DNA of 64,000 nt from Thalassospira lucentensis MCCC 1A00383 = DSM 14000 (GCF_000421265.1 NZ_ATWN01000006.1:124001-188000), one strand, 5' to 3'; shown: positions 44,448-55,435, counted from the first letter of the stretch. A program made the numbers and translations. Notes: generated by a model not told the origin, from the letters alone.

Positions 44448-46253
44448 CTATTTATCGTCGCCCATCTTAAGCGCATTGATAAAGGCCGACTGTGGAATTT
44501 CCACCTTGCCGAACTGACGCATCTTTTTCTTACCGGCCTTCTGCTTTTCCAGAAGTTTACGTTTACGCGACACGTCACCGCCGTAACATTTTGCCGTCAC
44601 GTCTTTGCGCATTGCCGATACGGTTTCACGGGCAATCACCCGCCCGCCAATGGCGGCCTGAATGGCGACCTTGAACATCTGGCGCGGAATAAGGTCCTTA
44701 AGACGTTTGCAAATCTCGCGACCGCGATATTCAGCCGCCGAACGGTGAACCATCAATGCCAGCGCATCAACCGGATCTTCGTTGACCAAGATGGATACCT
44801 TAACCAGATCGCTTTCGTCATAGCCTGCAATTTCGTAATCGAAGCTGGCATAGCCACGCGAAATCGATTTCAGACGGTCATAGAAATCAAACACCACTTC
44901 ATTGAGCGGCAATTTATAGACCACCATTGCGCGGTTCCCGACATAGGTCAGGTCGAGCTGAACACCACGGCGTTCGGTACACAATGTCAAAATCCCGCCA
45001 AGATAATCGTCTGGCACCATGATCGATGCCTTGATCCATGGTTCTTCGATCTTGGCGATCTTGGTGACATCGGGGAAATCTGCCGGATTGTGCAGCAGGA
45101 TTTCTTCGCCCTTGCTCATGGTGATCTTATAGGACACCGACGGTGCGGTCGTGATCAGATCAAGCTCGAACTCGCGTTCAAGACGTTCCTGAATGATCTC
45201 AAGATGCAGCAGACCAAGGAAACCACAGCGGAAACCAAGACCAAGGGCGGTCGAGTTTTCCGGCTCGAACTGGAACGATGCGTCATTGAGATGCAGCTTT
45301 TCAAGCGCATCACGCAGGGTTTCATATTCGCTGGTATCGACCGGGAAAATGCCACAGAACACAACCGGAATGGACGGTTTGAAACCGGCCAGCGGTTTGG
45401 CGCACGGGCGTTTGTCTTCGGTTATGGTGTCACCGACTTCGCATTCGGCAACAGTTTTCATACCGCAGTTGATAAAGCCGACTTCGCCCGGCCCCATTTC
45501 TTCGAGCGCGATCGGTTTTGGCGTAAACACCCCGACACGGTCAATGGTGTGGGTGACCTTGGCGTTCATGAAACGGACCTTCTGGCCGCGCTTAAGCGTA
45601 CCTTCCTTGACCCGCACCAAAATCATCACACCGAGATAGGCGTCATACCAGCTATCAACCAGCAAAACTTCAAGCGGTGCCGTCGCGTCCCCGGTCGGGG
45701 ATGGAAGACGGGTTACCAGTGCTTCAAGCACGTCTGGCACACCAAGGCCGGTTTTGGCCGAAATCATCACTGCATCGCTGGCATCGATGCCAATCACTTC
45801 TTCGATCTGTTCTTTGACACGGTCGGGTTCTGCCGCAGGCAGATCAACCTTGTTCAGAACCGGAACGATTTCATGATTGTTTTCAATTGCCTGATAAACG
45901 TTGGCCAGCGTCTGGGCTTCGACACCCTGTGCGGCATCCACCACCAGAAGTGATCCTTCGCAGGCGGCAAGAGAGCGCGACACTTCATAGGCAAAATCGA
46001 CGTGACCGGGCGTATCCATCAGGTTGAGGGTATATTCAACCCCATCCTTGGCGGTGTATTTCAAACGCACGGCCTGTGATTTGATGGTGATGCCACGTTC
46101 ACGTTCGATATCCATCGAATCGAGAACCTGCTCAGCCATTTCACGGTCGGTCAGGCCGCCGGTCAACTGGATCAGACGGTCGGCCAGGGTCGATTTACCA
46201 TGGTCGATATGTGCGATGATCGAAAAATTACGAATATGCTTAAGGTCGGTCAT
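44448..46253 (-). CDS. lepA: Elongation factor 4 (LepA)
   Basis: 601-residue translational GTPase that acts on stalled or pre-translocation ribosomes. Motifs in order: G1 [15 protein letters not shown]2/G3 with [17 protein letters not shown]4 NKVDLP and G5 SAKTG. The C-terminal end carries the LepA-specific domain ([20 protein letters not shown] and [13 protein letters not shown]). Start at 46253 gives the canonical [15 protein letters not shown]; the 36 in-frame codons upstream are not family-like. Confidence 0.97.
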   Translation of the reverse strand: MTDLKHIRNFSIIAHIDHGKSTLADRLIQLTGGLTDREMAEQVLDSMDIERERGITIKSQAVRLKYTAKDGVEYTLNLMDTPGHVDFAYEVSRSLAACEGSLLVVDAAQGVEAQTLANVYQAIENNHEIVPVLNKVDLPAAEPDRVKEQIEEVIGIDASDAVMISAKTGLGVPDVLEALVTRLPSPTGDATAPLEVLLVDSWYDAYLGVMILVRVKEGTLKRGQKVRFMNAKVTHTIDRVGVFTPKPIALEEMGPGEVGFINCGMKTVAECEVGDTITEDKRPCAKPLAGFKPSIPVVFCGIFPVDTSEYETLRDALEKLHLNDASFQFEPENSTALGLGFRCGFLGLLHLEIIQERLEREFELDLITTAPSVSYKITMSKGEEILLHNPADFPDVTKIAKIEEPWIKASIMVPDDYLGGILTLCTERRGVQLDLTYVGNRAMVVYKLPLNEVVFDFYDRLKSISRGYASFDYEIAGYDESDLVKVSILVNEDPVDALALMVHRSAAEYRGREICKRLKDLIPRQMFKVAIQAAIGGRVIARETVSAMRKDVTAKCYGGDVSRKRKLLEKQKAGKKKMRQFGKVEIPQSAFINALKMGDDK

Positions 46254-46816
46254 ATGGCTGCTTCTGGCACTAAAGTTGGCTCGCATTCGGCCAAGGGGCA
46301 AAACAATATCGAAACGCTGTGATTGTCGTTGTCTGACTGTTGCGAAACCCGTCACACGCAAGGTTCAGCCGAAAGCATCCATCCCGGTCTGCACACCATG
46401 TTCTGGCAGCGACGCTGGGATGAAACACATCGTCTAAACGATGTGACACTTACAGGAAAACCCGCCATATGTGATCCGCAAAGCAGTCAGGAAATTGAAC
46501 AAACAATTCCCCCGATCAATCACCAGCGGGTTTATAGGGGTTTTTGCCTGCAAATAGAAGCGTTGTGTTGCAAATGCCCACCAGTGTTTTGCAATGCCAT
46601 CACGACCGAAGACCACCTCGATCCACCTGCCATTGCGTCAAAGGTGCCACCGCACTCATCAAATCCCTGTTTGCAGACGCAATTTCTTTGTCGTTACATA
46701 AGATTTAGACCATCTACGCGCTTTTCAACCGCAGAAAAAGAACATAGGTTTTAGTCAGAGCTCACCCCATCTAACAAGGATGAGCCGAAACAGTCCGAGT
46801 GGGAACGCCTGCCAAC
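46254..46816. other. Long spacer between lepA and the histidine kinase gene
   Basis: 563 bases without a frame I can support on either strand. Contains a perfect eight-base hairpin, CACATCGT-CTAA-ACGATGTG (46426-46445), with no T-run, and an AT-rich stretch toward 46680-46760 that may hold the kinase promoter. An unannotated small RNA is possible but no known RNA family was recognised. Confidence 0.4.
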
Positions 46817-48865
46817 ATGTTCATGACCTCAATCGAGCAAACCCTGTCTCGTCGCAGCTTGGCAAAGCTGCGCAAAAGGCTGGCGCTCTTGACCATGACC
46901 GGCGTGTTTGTCCTGCTGTTTTCGTTCTTCTTCATACAGAAAACACTGTATGACAGCGCCGTTGACCAAGCCAGCAGCCAACTTGAAGCAACTGCATATC
47001 GTTTGGGGTTGATGCTGTTACAAAACAGCACAGTCGATCTGCAAAAGATCGTTGATGATAATTCAGACATCACAGTCGGATTGCTCAATGGGAAGCTTGA
47101 TCAGGTTAGTGGGTATATCCCGCCACACCTGATTGGCGATCTGGCGGAATACATTGTCAATCAACCTGCAGATCGCGATTCATTGCTGTGCGTCCATGGG
47201 CAACAGGTCATGATTCTGGCCTATAGCAAGCTGCCTGATCTTGATCGGATCCTGGTTGCCTATACCCCACGATCAAAACTGATGGAAAACTGGCGCCAGG
47301 CCATCATTTTGCACGCGCTTTTGTTTGTCATGGCCATGACCATCCTGTGCGGATTGGCGATCTGGCTGTGGCAACGCCTTAAGCGCCAGCATTTGCGCGC
47401 CGCCCATTTGGCCGAACATTTCAGCGAGACGGAAAATACCCTGTCGGAATGTGGCTGTGCGGTCATAAGTTGGCCGGTCGATACTGCTGATGGGAAATTA
47501 GTCACACAAATGAACTGGCCCGAAATTCTTGGCCCGTCGAATGAAAACATCAAACCGCTGCTAACCGAATTCCTTGACCGGTTAACGCCATCCTCAATGG
47601 CAAGACTGCGGGGACCGCTGATTGACAATGTCTGGCCGGATGCGCGGATTGGCGCGATGGTCGATATTCGCATTGATGCCAACAACACCCAGCGTTTTTA
47701 TCTTATGGCGCATAGGTACCTTGAGAACGAACGTGATTTCATTTCTGTTCTATTGCTTGAAACCGCGGCACAGCAGGAACTTTGCAATCCGTTCGAGACC
47801 TATTTGCGTCACACACCCGAACCGTCGATTGCAGTTGATACTGATGGAATTTTGCACGGGTTTAGTCCGGCGTTCGAAGAACTGGTTGGGACACGTCTGT
47901 ATAATCTGATCGGCCAGCCATTTTTCAAACTGTTCGAGCCCGAAGACCAGCAAATCGCCCTGGCCTCATCACGCGCCCTTACCGAAAAGCGTGATTCGGG
48001 TGATACAAAGCAGATCCTGCGCCTCAGGGATCGCAACGACAATATCCGCTGGCTTTCGTGGCATGCCATCGGGCCCTTTGACGGCATGACCTTTAGCAGC
48101 GCGCGCGATGTCACCGAGTTTGTGGAAAATGCCAACAAACTGCGCGACACCCTTGATCAGCTTAAACGCAGCAACGAGGACCTCGAACAGTTTGCCTATG
48201 TTGCATCACATGACTTGCAACAACCGTTACGCATGGTCGCAAGCTATACCCAGCTTTTGAAAAAACGCTATGCCGGGACGCTCGATCAGGAGGCCGACGA
48301 ATATATCGACTATGCGGTCGATGGTGCCAAACGCATGCACAAGCTGATCAGCCACCTTCTGGAATACGCCAAAACCGGCACCAATGAAGATTTCAGCACA
48401 GTTGACTGCAATCAGGTCCTCAACGAAGCACAGGCAGACCTTAAAACAATCATCAGTCAGGAACATGCCACCATAACCCATAACGAACTGCCCAGCCTGA
48501 TGGGTGACCGCATTGGTCTTTCGCGGCTGTTCCAGAACCTTGTGTCAAACGCGATCAAGTACCGGCGTCCGGGCGTCCCGCCCCATATTGACATTACGGT
48601 TGAACCCGATACGCCGTCGGGTGATTTCTGGCGTTTCTCGGTGCGTGACAACGGCATTGGCATTCACCCCGAACATGCCCAGCGTATTTTCCGTCTGTTC
48701 CAGCGCCTGCATAAGGACGAGTTTTCCGGAACCGGGCTTGGCCTGTCGCTATGTCGGAAAATTGTCGAACAGCACGGCGGGAAAATCTGGCTTGATACCA
48801 CCCGCCCGATCAGTGATCCGGGCGCCACATTCATCTTTACACTCCGTGCCAGCCGGTCTGAATAA
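46817..48865 (+). CDS. Membrane sensor histidine kinase with PAS domain
   Basis: About 682 residues. Two membrane helices (about 20-45 and 160-185) flank a periplasmic sensor region. A PAS-like domain (about 335-455, TPEPSIAVDTDGILHGFSPAFEELVG) is followed by HisKA with the phospho-acceptor His in LEQFAYVASHDLQQPLRMVASY, then HATPase boxes NLVSNAIKY, VRDNGIGI and GTGLGLSLCRKIVEQHGG. The DLQQPLR H-box is of the phytochrome-like type. No response regulator adjoins it; a single-domain regulator lies 6 kb away. The start is uncertain: GTG 46799, ATG 46817 or ATG 46823. Confidence 0.88.
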   Translation: MFMTSIEQTLSRRSLAKLRKRLALLTMTGVFVLLFSFFFIQKTLYDSAVDQASSQLEATAYRLGLMLLQNSTVDLQKIVDDNSDITVGLLNGKLDQVSGYIPPHLIGDLAEYIVNQPADRDSLLCVHGQQVMILAYSKLPDLDRILVAYTPRSKLMENWRQAIILHALLFVMAMTILCGLAIWLWQRLKRQHLRAAHLAEHFSETENTLSECGCAVISWPVDTADGKLVTQMNWPEILGPSNENIKPLLTEFLDRLTPSSMARLRGPLIDNVWPDARIGAMVDIRIDANNTQRFYLMAHRYLENERDFISVLLLETAAQQELCNPFETYLRHTPEPSIAVDTDGILHGFSPAFEELVGTRLYNLIGQPFFKLFEPEDQQIALASSRALTEKRDSGDTKQILRLRDRNDNIRWLSWHAIGPFDGMTFSSARDVTEFVENANKLRDTLDQLKRSNEDLEQFAYVASHDLQQPLRMVASYTQLLKKRYAGTLDQEADEYIDYAVDGAKRMHKLISHLLEYAKTGTNEDFSTVDCNQVLNEAQADLKTIISQEHATITHNELPSLMGDRIGLSRLFQNLVSNAIKYRRPGVPPHIDITVEPDTPSGDFWRFSVRDNGIGIHPEHAQRIFRLFQRLHKDEFSGTGLGLSLCRKIVEQHGGKIWLDTTRPISDPGATFIFTLRASRSE

Positions 48866-48976
48866 GAGCGGCTAAAACCCGGCATCAAATGGCAAGCATA
48901 TTGCTTGGTGTGTAGGTATAGGCGTGACGCAGGGAAAAAGCTGCCTCGCTCTGGCACCAAGGGAGTTACGGAAAAC

Positions 48977-49450
48977 ATGATCATAAGCTTTGCCCGCAAC
49001 CGTCGTTCGATCCTGACATCTGTCGCAATGCTGGGGCTACTTACGCTTGCTTCCTGTGGCTCGGACATGCGTACCATGAATAACAACCACATGCAGACCC
49101 TTGCCAACTTCTTTGCCCAGCACGAGCCGGGGGAGCCGTTGCCACGTGGATGGCGGCGTTTGGATGGCAGGGAAATCAACTACCGTTTTGCAAACGAAAC
49201 ATATGCCATCTATTCGATTGACGAGGATGAGCAGCTTTTGGTTTTGCATCTTTATGACAATGGTGTCGGGCGCCTTGATGCCGATGACGATCGCGAACAA
49301 TGCACATGGAACAGCATGGCCGATCAGCTCAGCATCGAATGCGATGACACCGATATGGAATGGCACATCTTTAGCAACGGGCCCGAGCTGGTCGCACTTG
49401 ACCTCGACGAGGAAGAATATGCCATCCTGCGTAAGCGTCCCGGTCGGTAA
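48977..49450 (+). CDS. Small lipoprotein of unknown function
   Basis: 157-residue precursor with a lipoprotein signal: basic RNRRS, hydrophobic core and lipobox LASC (Cys near residue 27). The mature part is strongly acidic, with a beta-rich pattern (YAIYSIDEDEQLLVLHLYDNG, DDTDMEWHIFSNGPELV) but no family I recognise. Start at 48977 is preceded by GGA at good distance and gives the signal directly. It follows the kinase by 111 bases on the same strand, so a functional link is possible. Confidence 0.72.
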   Translation: MIISFARNRRSILTSVAMLGLLTLASCGSDMRTMNNNHMQTLANFFAQHEPGEPLPRGWRRLDGREINYRFANETYAIYSIDEDEQLLVLHLYDNGVGRLDADDDREQCTWNSMADQLSIECDDTDMEWHIFSNGPELVALDLDEEEYAILRKRPGR

Positions 49451-49498
49451 ATTTATCCCGGCCTTTTCGCGGTCGCCACACTTTGCACGCCCGATAAA

Positions 49499-49530
49499 AA
49501 AAACGGGCCGCCAGAAAGCGACCCGTTTTT
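49499..49530. terminator. Terminator shared by the lipoprotein and pheT genes
   Basis: AAAAACGGG (49499-49507) with CCCGTTTTT (49522-49530), A-run and T-run on the two sides; usable from both convergent directions. Confidence 0.8.
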
Positions 49531-49557
49531 AAATGTTTTAGTGTCTTTGGCGCCCAA

Positions 49558-51966
49558 CTAGGCCCGCAAAGATCCGCCGGTTGCTTTTTCGACAGCCGCG
49601 ACAACGTTTTTGCTGACCGTATCAATTTCTTCTTCGGTCAATGTTGCCTTGGTCGGCTGTAACGTAATCGAAAATGCCAATGATTTCTTGCCATCTTCGA
49701 TGCCTTTTCCGGCATAAAGATCAAAGATCGTCACATCGACAATCAGGTTCCGATCTGCACTGCGCGCGGCCTTAATGATGGCTTCGGCCTTCACATCGCT
49801 ATTAAGCAAGAAGGCAAAGTCACGCTCAACCGACTGGAAGCTTGATGCATTAAGCGCCGGACGGGCCGTACCTTTTTTCTTTGGCATCGGCACGTTTTCA
49901 ACAAACAGCTCAAACGCCACGACGCGACCTTTAACACCAAGCGCCTTAAGCACTTTGGGATGCAGCTCACCGAAATACCCAAGAACGTTTTTCGGACCCA
50001 GCTGCAAGGCGGCTGACCGTCCCGGATGATACCAGCTTGGCGCACCATCGGTATTTACCTGCACGTTGGCCGCATTGGTCCCAAGGGACTCAAGCAGCGC
50101 TTCTGCATCGGCCTTAACGTCAAACACATCAACGTCACGGCGCGAGCCGGTCCAGCTGCGTGCTGTGGTCGCACCAGAACGAAGACCCGCCGCCACAAGA
50201 CGCTGATCGCCCGGCTGATCGCCAAAGAATTCCGGCCCAACTTCAAACAAAGCCAGATCAGCAAACCCACGCGCGTGGTTCCGCCCCGCGGCTGCGATCA
50301 TGTTGATCAGCGCATTAGGCCGCATCACATCAAGGTCGGAACTGATCGGATTGGCCAAATACAGGCCGTCTTTAAGCTCACCAAACAGCTTTGCCCAACG
50401 CGAGTCGGTAAAGGCCCATGTCACGGTTTCATACAAACCGCGTGACGCCAGAACACGACGGGTCAGACCAACACGTTTTTGCATCGGCGACAGGGCCGGT
50501 ACCGGCAGGCTGGTTTCACGTTCCAACGCAACAGTCGGGATCTTGTCATAACCGACAATTCGCAGGACTTCCTCGACCAGATCAGCTTCGCCAATCACGT
50601 CTGGACGCCACGTCGGTGCGACGGCGGAAATGACCGGGCCCGAACCACTGACCTCAAAACCAAGCGATGTCAGGATTCCAACAACACGATCAGCCTCAAC
50701 CGCAACACCGCCAAGCTCACGAATGCGATCAATACGCAGATCAAAGCTGTTGCGCGGGTTTGGCACCTCACCAGCTTTGACAACGTTCGAAACTTCACCA
50801 CCACAGATTTCTGTAATCAAATGGGTGGCGACTTCCATGCCCCAAGCAATCGATTGCGGATCAACGCCACGTTCGAAACGATAGCGCGCATCGGAATTGA
50901 TCTGAAGCTTACGGCCGGTCTTGGCAACGCTGATCGGATCAAACAGGGCGCATTCGACAAACACGTTTACTGTGTCTTCAAGGCACCCGGTTTCTTCGCC
51001 GCCAATGATGCCTCCAATGCCAAGTGCCTTTGCCGTGTCGGCAATGACCACCATGCTGTCAGAAAGCTGGTATTCCTTGTTATCAAGGGCCGCGATTTTT
51101 TCACCATCAGTCGCATAGCGCACATTGATGTCACCCGACAGTTTATCGGCATCAAACACATGCAACGGACGGCCCAGATCGTGGGTTACCAGATTGGTGA
51201 TATCAACAAGGGCCGAAATCGGGCGCAGACCGATGGCCTCCAGACGGGCTTTGAGCCAATCCGGGCTTTGAGCATTTTTCACGCCACGGATATAGCGACC
51301 ATAAAATGCCGGAACCGCATTATTCGATGCAATGTCGTCACTGATCGTGACACCAACCGGGCTGTCGAATGTACCGGTGACCGCTTCCTGACGCGGATCG
51401 GTTTTCAACGTCCCGATACCGGCTGCGGCCAGATCACGTGCAATACCACGCACACCGGTGCAATCGGGGCGGTTCGGGGTCAGGCCGATTTCAAAAATCG
51501 TATCATCGGCACCCAAGATACCCGCAACGGGTGCGCCAATTGGCGCATCATCGGGCAGCTCGATAATACCGTCATGATCGTCACCAAGGCACAGCTCACG
51601 GGTTGAGCACATCATCCCCTGGCTTTCGACACCGCGAATTTTGCCCGGTTTCAGCTTGGAACCATCAATCGGAATGATCGCACCGGGCTGAGCCAAGGCA
51701 ACCTTGATGCCTGTGCGCGCGTTTGGTGCACCACAAACGACCTGAATGATTTTCTCGCCGGTATTGACCCGGCAAAGTTTCAAACGGTCTGCATCCGGAT
51801 GCTGTCCGGCTTCTTCGATATGGGCAACACGAATGTCGGCAAGGGCTGCTGCACGATCGGTAAGCCCTTCGATCTCAAGACCAATATCAGTCAGTTTTTC
51901 GGCAATCACCGCAACTGACGCATCGGTATCAAGGTGCTGTTTTAGCCAATCAAGTGTGAATTTCAT
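49558..51966 (-). CDS. pheT: Phenylalanyl-tRNA synthetase beta subunit
   Basis: 802-residue beta chain of the tetrameric class II PheRS. N-terminal MKFTLDWLKQHLD, the EMAP/tRNA-binding-like OB fold (IRVAHIEEAGQHPDADRLKLCRV), the B3/B4 editing region (HVFDADKLSGD), a B5 region and the C-terminal ferredoxin-like anticodon-binding domain (PALNASSFQSVERDFAFLL) are all present. Full length for the bacterial family. Four bases separate it from pheS. Confidence 0.97.
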   Translation of the reverse strand: MKFTLDWLKQHLDTDASVAVIAEKLTDIGLEIEGLTDRAAALADIRVAHIEEAGQHPDADRLKLCRVNTGEKIIQVVCGAPNARTGIKVALAQPGAIIPIDGSKLKPGKIRGVESQGMMCSTRELCLGDDHDGIIELPDDAPIGAPVAGILGADDTIFEIGLTPNRPDCTGVRGIARDLAAAGIGTLKTDPRQEAVTGTFDSPVGVTISDDIASNNAVPAFYGRYIRGVKNAQSPDWLKARLEAIGLRPISALVDITNLVTHDLGRPLHVFDADKLSGDINVRYATDGEKIAALDNKEYQLSDSMVVIADTAKALGIGGIIGGEETGCLEDTVNVFVECALFDPISVAKTGRKLQINSDARYRFERGVDPQSIAWGMEVATHLITEICGGEVSNVVKAGEVPNPRNSFDLRIDRIRELGGVAVEADRVVGILTSLGFEVSGSGPVISAVAPTWRPDVIGEADLVEEVLRIVGYDKIPTVALERETSLPVPALSPMQKRVGLTRRVLASRGLYETVTWAFTDSRWAKLFGELKDGLYLANPISSDLDVMRPNALINMIAAAGRNHARGFADLALFEVGPEFFGDQPGDQRLVAAGLRSGATTARSWTGSRRDVDVFDVKADAEALLESLGTNAANVQVNTDGAPSWYHPGRSAALQLGPKNVLGYFGELHPKVLKALGVKGRVVAFELFVENVPMPKKKGTARPALNASSFQSVERDFAFLLNSDVKAEAIIKAARSADRNLIVDVTIFDLYAGKGIEDGKKSLAFSITLQPTKATLTEEEIDTVSKNVVAAVEKATGGSLRA

Positions 51967-51970
51967 AATC

Positions 51971-53041
51971 TCAGCCCCTTACCATGTTCGGTACATCCAG
52001 CGGCACGAAACCATAATGTTTCAGCCAGCGCAGATCGGTATCGAAGAAGGTACGAAGATCGGGAATGCCGTATTTCAGCATGGCAATACGTTCAATCCCC
52101 ATGCCAAAGGCAAAGCCCTGATATTCTTCCGGGTCAAGACCACAGGCCGACAGAACCCGCGGATGCACCATGCCGCAACCAAGAATTTCCAGCCAGTCGT
52201 CGCCTTCACCAATCTTGAGCTCCCCGCCTTTGCGCGAACAGCCGATATCCATTTCGGCACTCGGCTCGGTGAACGGGAAGAAGCTTGGACGGTAGCGCAC
52301 CGGCACATCATCAAGTTCGAAATAGGTTTTCACAAACTCAAGCAGACAGCCCTTGAGATGCCCCATGTGCGTTTTTTTGTCGATCACCAGACCTTCGACC
52401 TGATGGAACATCGGCGTATGGGTCATATCGCTATCGGAACGATATGTGCGCCCCGGTGCGATAATGCGGATCGGCGGGGTTTTGTTCTGCATGGTTCTGA
52501 TCTGCACAGGCGATGTATGGGTCCGCAGCACAAGGCGCGACCCGTCTTCGCGTTCAGGCAGATAGAAAGTGTCCTGCATTTCACGCGCGGGATGTTCCGG
52601 CGGAATGTTAAGGGCGGTAAAGTTATGGAAATCGTCTTCGACGTCCGGCCCTTCGGCCAGTGCAAAGCCCATCTCGCCAAAGATCGAGACAATTTCGTCA
52701 ATCGTCTGGCTGATCGGGTGAATACGGCCTGCCGTTTCATCAGGACGTGACGACAGGGTAACGTCGATCCGCTCACCCGACAGGCGCGCCTCAAGGGCGG
52801 CATCTTCAAGGGCCGTTTTGCGGGTATCGATTGCGCCTGCAACCTGGTCTTTGACCGCGTTCAGCGTCTGACCAAATTCACGACGTTGATCGGGGTCCAT
52901 CTTGCCAAGGTTTTTCATCAGGCCGGTAATACGGCCTTTCTTGCCAAGGGCGCTGATGCGGACATCTTCAAGTACAGCCAGATCGGCCGCATTTTCGACT
53001 TCCGCCAGAACCTCTTCGCGCAATGCTTCGATGTTTTCCAT
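51971..53041 (-). CDS. pheS: Phenylalanyl-tRNA synthetase alpha subunit
   Basis: 356-residue catalytic alpha chain. Class II motif 1 region, motif 2 ([14 protein letters not shown] and [12 protein letters not shown]) and motif 3 ([22 protein letters not shown]) are intact; an N-terminal coiled coil (about 1-85) precedes them. Together with pheT it charges tRNA-Phe. Downstream of rplT by 126 bases on the same strand, the usual ribosomal-protein-to-PheRS order. Confidence 0.97.
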   Translation of the reverse strand: MENIEALREEVLAEVENAADLAVLEDVRISALGKKGRITGLMKNLGKMDPDQRREFGQTLNAVKDQVAGAIDTRKTALEDAALEARLSGERIDVTLSSRPDETAGRIHPISQTIDEIVSIFGEMGFALAEGPDVEDDFHNFTALNIPPEHPAREMQDTFYLPEREDGSRLVLRTHTSPVQIRTMQNKTPPIRIIAPGRTYRSDSDMTHTPMFHQVEGLVIDKKTHMGHLKGCLLEFVKTYFELDDVPVRYRPSFFPFTEPSAEMDIGCSRKGGELKIGEGDDWLEILGCGMVHPRVLSACGLDPEEYQGFAFGMGIERIAMLKYGIPDLRTFFDTDLRWLKHYGFVPLDVPNMVRG

Positions 53042-53167
53042 AACTTCCGACGCTTTGGCTTGGGTTTCAAAAACAAAAAGAACTTAAAATAAGAAAGGGG
53101 ACGGCCAATATGGCCGCCCCCGATCAAATCAGGCAAGTGCCTATATAAACCTTATTACAAAGGTTTA

Positions 53168-53524
53168 TTAGCCGAGTGCAGCCTGCGCCTGTGTAACCAG
53201 AGCTTTGAAAGCTTCAGGTTCACGCACTGCGATGTCAGCAAGCACCTTGCGGTCCAGTTCAACGCCAGCCTTCTTAAGGCCGTTCATGAACTGCGAATAG
53301 CTCAGACCGTTTTCACGTGCACCGGCGTTGATACGCTGGATCCAGAGTGAACGGAACTGGCGTTTCTTAACGCGACGATCACGGTATGCATACTGCAAAC
53401 CTTTTTCCACAGCCTGAACGGCAGTACGGAAAGTATTCTTGCGGCGGCCTCGGTAACCCTTGGCAGCATTAATAACCTTGCGGTGACGGGCGTGTGAAGA
53501 CACGCCCCCTTTTACACGAGCCAT
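53168..53524 (-). CDS. rplT: 50S ribosomal protein L20
   Basis: 118 residues, standard L20: the basic start [32 protein letters not shown] and the globular C-terminus [27 protein letters not shown]. Essential for early large-subunit assembly and, in many bacteria, autogenous repressor of rpmI-rplT. Sixteen bases downstream of rpmI. Confidence 0.98.
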   Translation of the reverse strand: MARVKGGVSSHARHRKVINAAKGYRGRRKNTFRTAVQAVEKGLQYAYRDRRVKKRQFRSLWIQRINAGARENGLSYSQFMNGLKKAGVELDRKVLADIAVREPEAFKALVTQAQAALG

Positions 53525-53540
53525 TTAACTCTCCTTAACC

Positions 53541-53738
53541 TTAACCGTACGGCAGGAATTTTTTGACAATGCGGGCATCGGCGTCACAGAGAATCTCTGT
53601 ACCACGCGACTGGCGCTTCATCTTGGTAGGTTTTGCAGTCAGCAGGTGGCGCTTGTTTGCCACGTTGCGACGCACTTTTCCGCTTGCAGTCAGGCTAAAG
53701 CGTTTTTTAGCACTCGCTTTGGTCTTCATCTTGGGCAT
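53541..53738 (-). CDS. rpmI: 50S ribosomal protein L35
   Basis: 65 residues, standard L35 ([21 protein letters not shown], then [17 protein letters not shown]). Start at 53738 gives the canonical N-terminus. The gene normally follows infC directly; here infC is 1.75 kb upstream, with two unrelated genes in between, so rpmI must have its own promoter in the 53739-53991 spacer. Confidence 0.97.
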   Translation of the reverse strand: MPKMKTKASAKKRFSLTASGKVRRNVANKRHLLTAKPTKMKRQSRGTEILCDADARIVKKFLPYG

Positions 53739-53991
53739 TTTTCTATCCTTGCATATGCAATGAAAACGAAATCCCCTACGGCGGCTGGGCATGCCCTGAA
53801 AGTTCATAACAAACTTTCCAGCCTCACCACCTGTTTCGGGGACGGGTGGTTATAGACTCAGCATTTGCCTTTTTCAAGGACCAATTCGCCCCTTTGCCCT
53901 TGCTTTTTGCGGCTCTGCCCCGCCATTGTGCATTCGACAGATCAAATAAACCCGCCCAGTTTCATTCTCTCGCCTCTATATCACAGGTCGC

Positions 53992-54951
53992 ATGGCACAA
54001 ATTACATCTATCATCCTGCCCTTTTTCAGCCTGATTGCCCTTGGCTGGATTGGCGGAAAGACCAAGATCGTCTCAAGCGAAGGTATGCGCGGCATCAATG
54101 GCTTTGTTTTTTACTTTGCCTTGCCTGCCCTTTTGTTTCGTGCCCTTGCCAGCCGGACACCATCAGAGATTTGGCAGCCCGACATTTTGCTTGCTTACGG
54201 CGGGGCAACGCTTCTGGTTTATGGCGCGACACGGCTTATTGCAAAACGTGTCTTCAAACTCGACCCCGCCTGCCAGACGCTTTTTTCCTTTGGCAGCACC
54301 ATGCCCAATGTCGGTTTCATGGGCTTACCCCTGATCATTGGGTTGCTTGGAACGCAGGCGACTGTTCCCCTGATTGTCGCCCTGTCGTTTGATCTGATTT
54401 TCATGTTGCCACTTTCGCTGTTCCTGCTTGAAACAGCGAAACATGCCGATGGCACAAACCCATTGGGCAAAATCCTGCGCGGGACGTTGCTTAATCCGGT
54501 TGTCATCGCGATTCTGACCGGCGTTGCGGCCAGCATTCTTGACCTTCGTTGGCCAGATGGTGTGGATTATCTGCTGGAACTTCTGGGACGCAGTGCCGGG
54601 CCAGCGGCATTATTTGCCATTGGTGTCGCACTTTTCGGCCGTCCGATTGCCGAAAACCGTGCCGAGCTTGCCGTCATGAGCATTGCCAAACTGGTTGCCC
54701 ATCCCGTGGCCGTCTTCATTGCATTTTATAGTCTGGGAACCGTTTCCGGGCTGGAGGCACAGGCTGTTTTACTGCTTGCAGGCTTACCAACGGCGGGGAA
54801 TGTTTTTGTCATTGCGACAACCTATGACCGCTATATCGTTAGAAGCTCGTCAATTGTTCTGGTGACCACAGCCGTCGGCGTTATCAGCTTTTCGGTCCTG
54901 ACATTATATATTGATCCGCTGATCGCAGCCCTTCGACCGCTTGTCCCATAG
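53992..54951 (+). CDS. AEC-family membrane permease
   Basis: 319-residue carrier of the auxin efflux carrier family with ten predicted helices in two inverted five-helix halves. Recognisable are the N-terminal ILPFFSLIALGWIGGK, FYFALPALLFRALA, the broken-helix region STMPNVGFMGLPLIIGLLG and the C-terminal mate LLAGLPTAGNVFVIATTYDRY. Substrates of bacterial members are mostly organic acids; unknown here. Runs against the surrounding minus-strand translation genes and splits the rpmI-infC cluster. Confidence 0.87.
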   Translation: MAQITSIILPFFSLIALGWIGGKTKIVSSEGMRGINGFVFYFALPALLFRALASRTPSEIWQPDILLAYGGATLLVYGATRLIAKRVFKLDPACQTLFSFGSTMPNVGFMGLPLIIGLLGTQATVPLIVALSFDLIFMLPLSLFLLETAKHADGTNPLGKILRGTLLNPVVIAILTGVAASILDLRWPDGVDYLLELLGRSAGPAALFAIGVALFGRPIAENRAELAVMSIAKLVAHPVAVFIAFYSLGTVSGLEAQAVLLLAGLPTAGNVFVIATTYDRYIVRSSSIVLVTTAVGVISFSVLTLYIDPLIAALRPLVP

Positions 54952-55030
54952 ATACACTTCACCATCGGCTTAGACCGACAGGGCTGGCATTCAAACGCAA
55001 TGCGTGAAGGTGCAGGTTACAGGTGAACCA

Positions 55031-55435
55031 TCAAACCGCAGTTTTGATGTTATGGGCGCGGCCGATCCATTTTTCGACTCGTGTCATCAGCTTTTCGCGA
55101 TTGACCGGCTTAAGGACAAAATCGTTGCCCCCGGCTGCAACACCGCCGCGCAGGTCTTCTTCACTCTGACGAGCTGTGACATAAATGATCGCGCAGGCAA
55201 GATTGGGGAAATGGGTCCGCACATTAAGTGCGGTTTCAAACCCGTTCATGTCGGGCATCATGATATCCAGAAGAATGATGCGCGGCCTTGCCGACTTCAG
55301 GAGTTTTAAAAGGTCCTTGCCAGAGGAAACCCCCTGAAACTGATAACCGCCGCTTTCGACGATTCGTTTCAGAAGAACCAGACTTTTCGGGTCGTCATCA
55401 ACACCAACGATCAGAAGATCATTTACGGCTGGCAT
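55031..55435 (-). CDS. Single-domain response regulator
   Basis: 134 residues, receiver domain only. Acidic pair VGVDDDPKSL, phospho-acceptor Asp in ILLDIMMPDMNG, switch Thr in IYVTARQ and the conserved Lys in VLKPVNREK are all present. No output domain. It sits 46 bases downstream of the infC terminator, on the same strand, with no adjacent kinase; the only histidine kinase in the window is at 46.8 kb. Confidence 0.93.
   Translation of the reverse strand: MPAVNDLLIVGVDDDPKSLVLLKRIVESGGYQFQGVSSGKDLLKLLKSARPRIILLDIMMPDMNGFETALNVRTHFPNLACAIIYVTARQSEEDLRGGVAAGGNDFVLKPVNREKLMTRVEKWIGRAHNIKTAV

Noticed and set aside
44745-45953. 402-codon open frame antisense to lepA
   Set aside because: Lies entirely opposite a secure lepA; amino-acid make-up (many His, Asn, Phe) is that of a reverse-complement shadow and there is no ribosome binding site.
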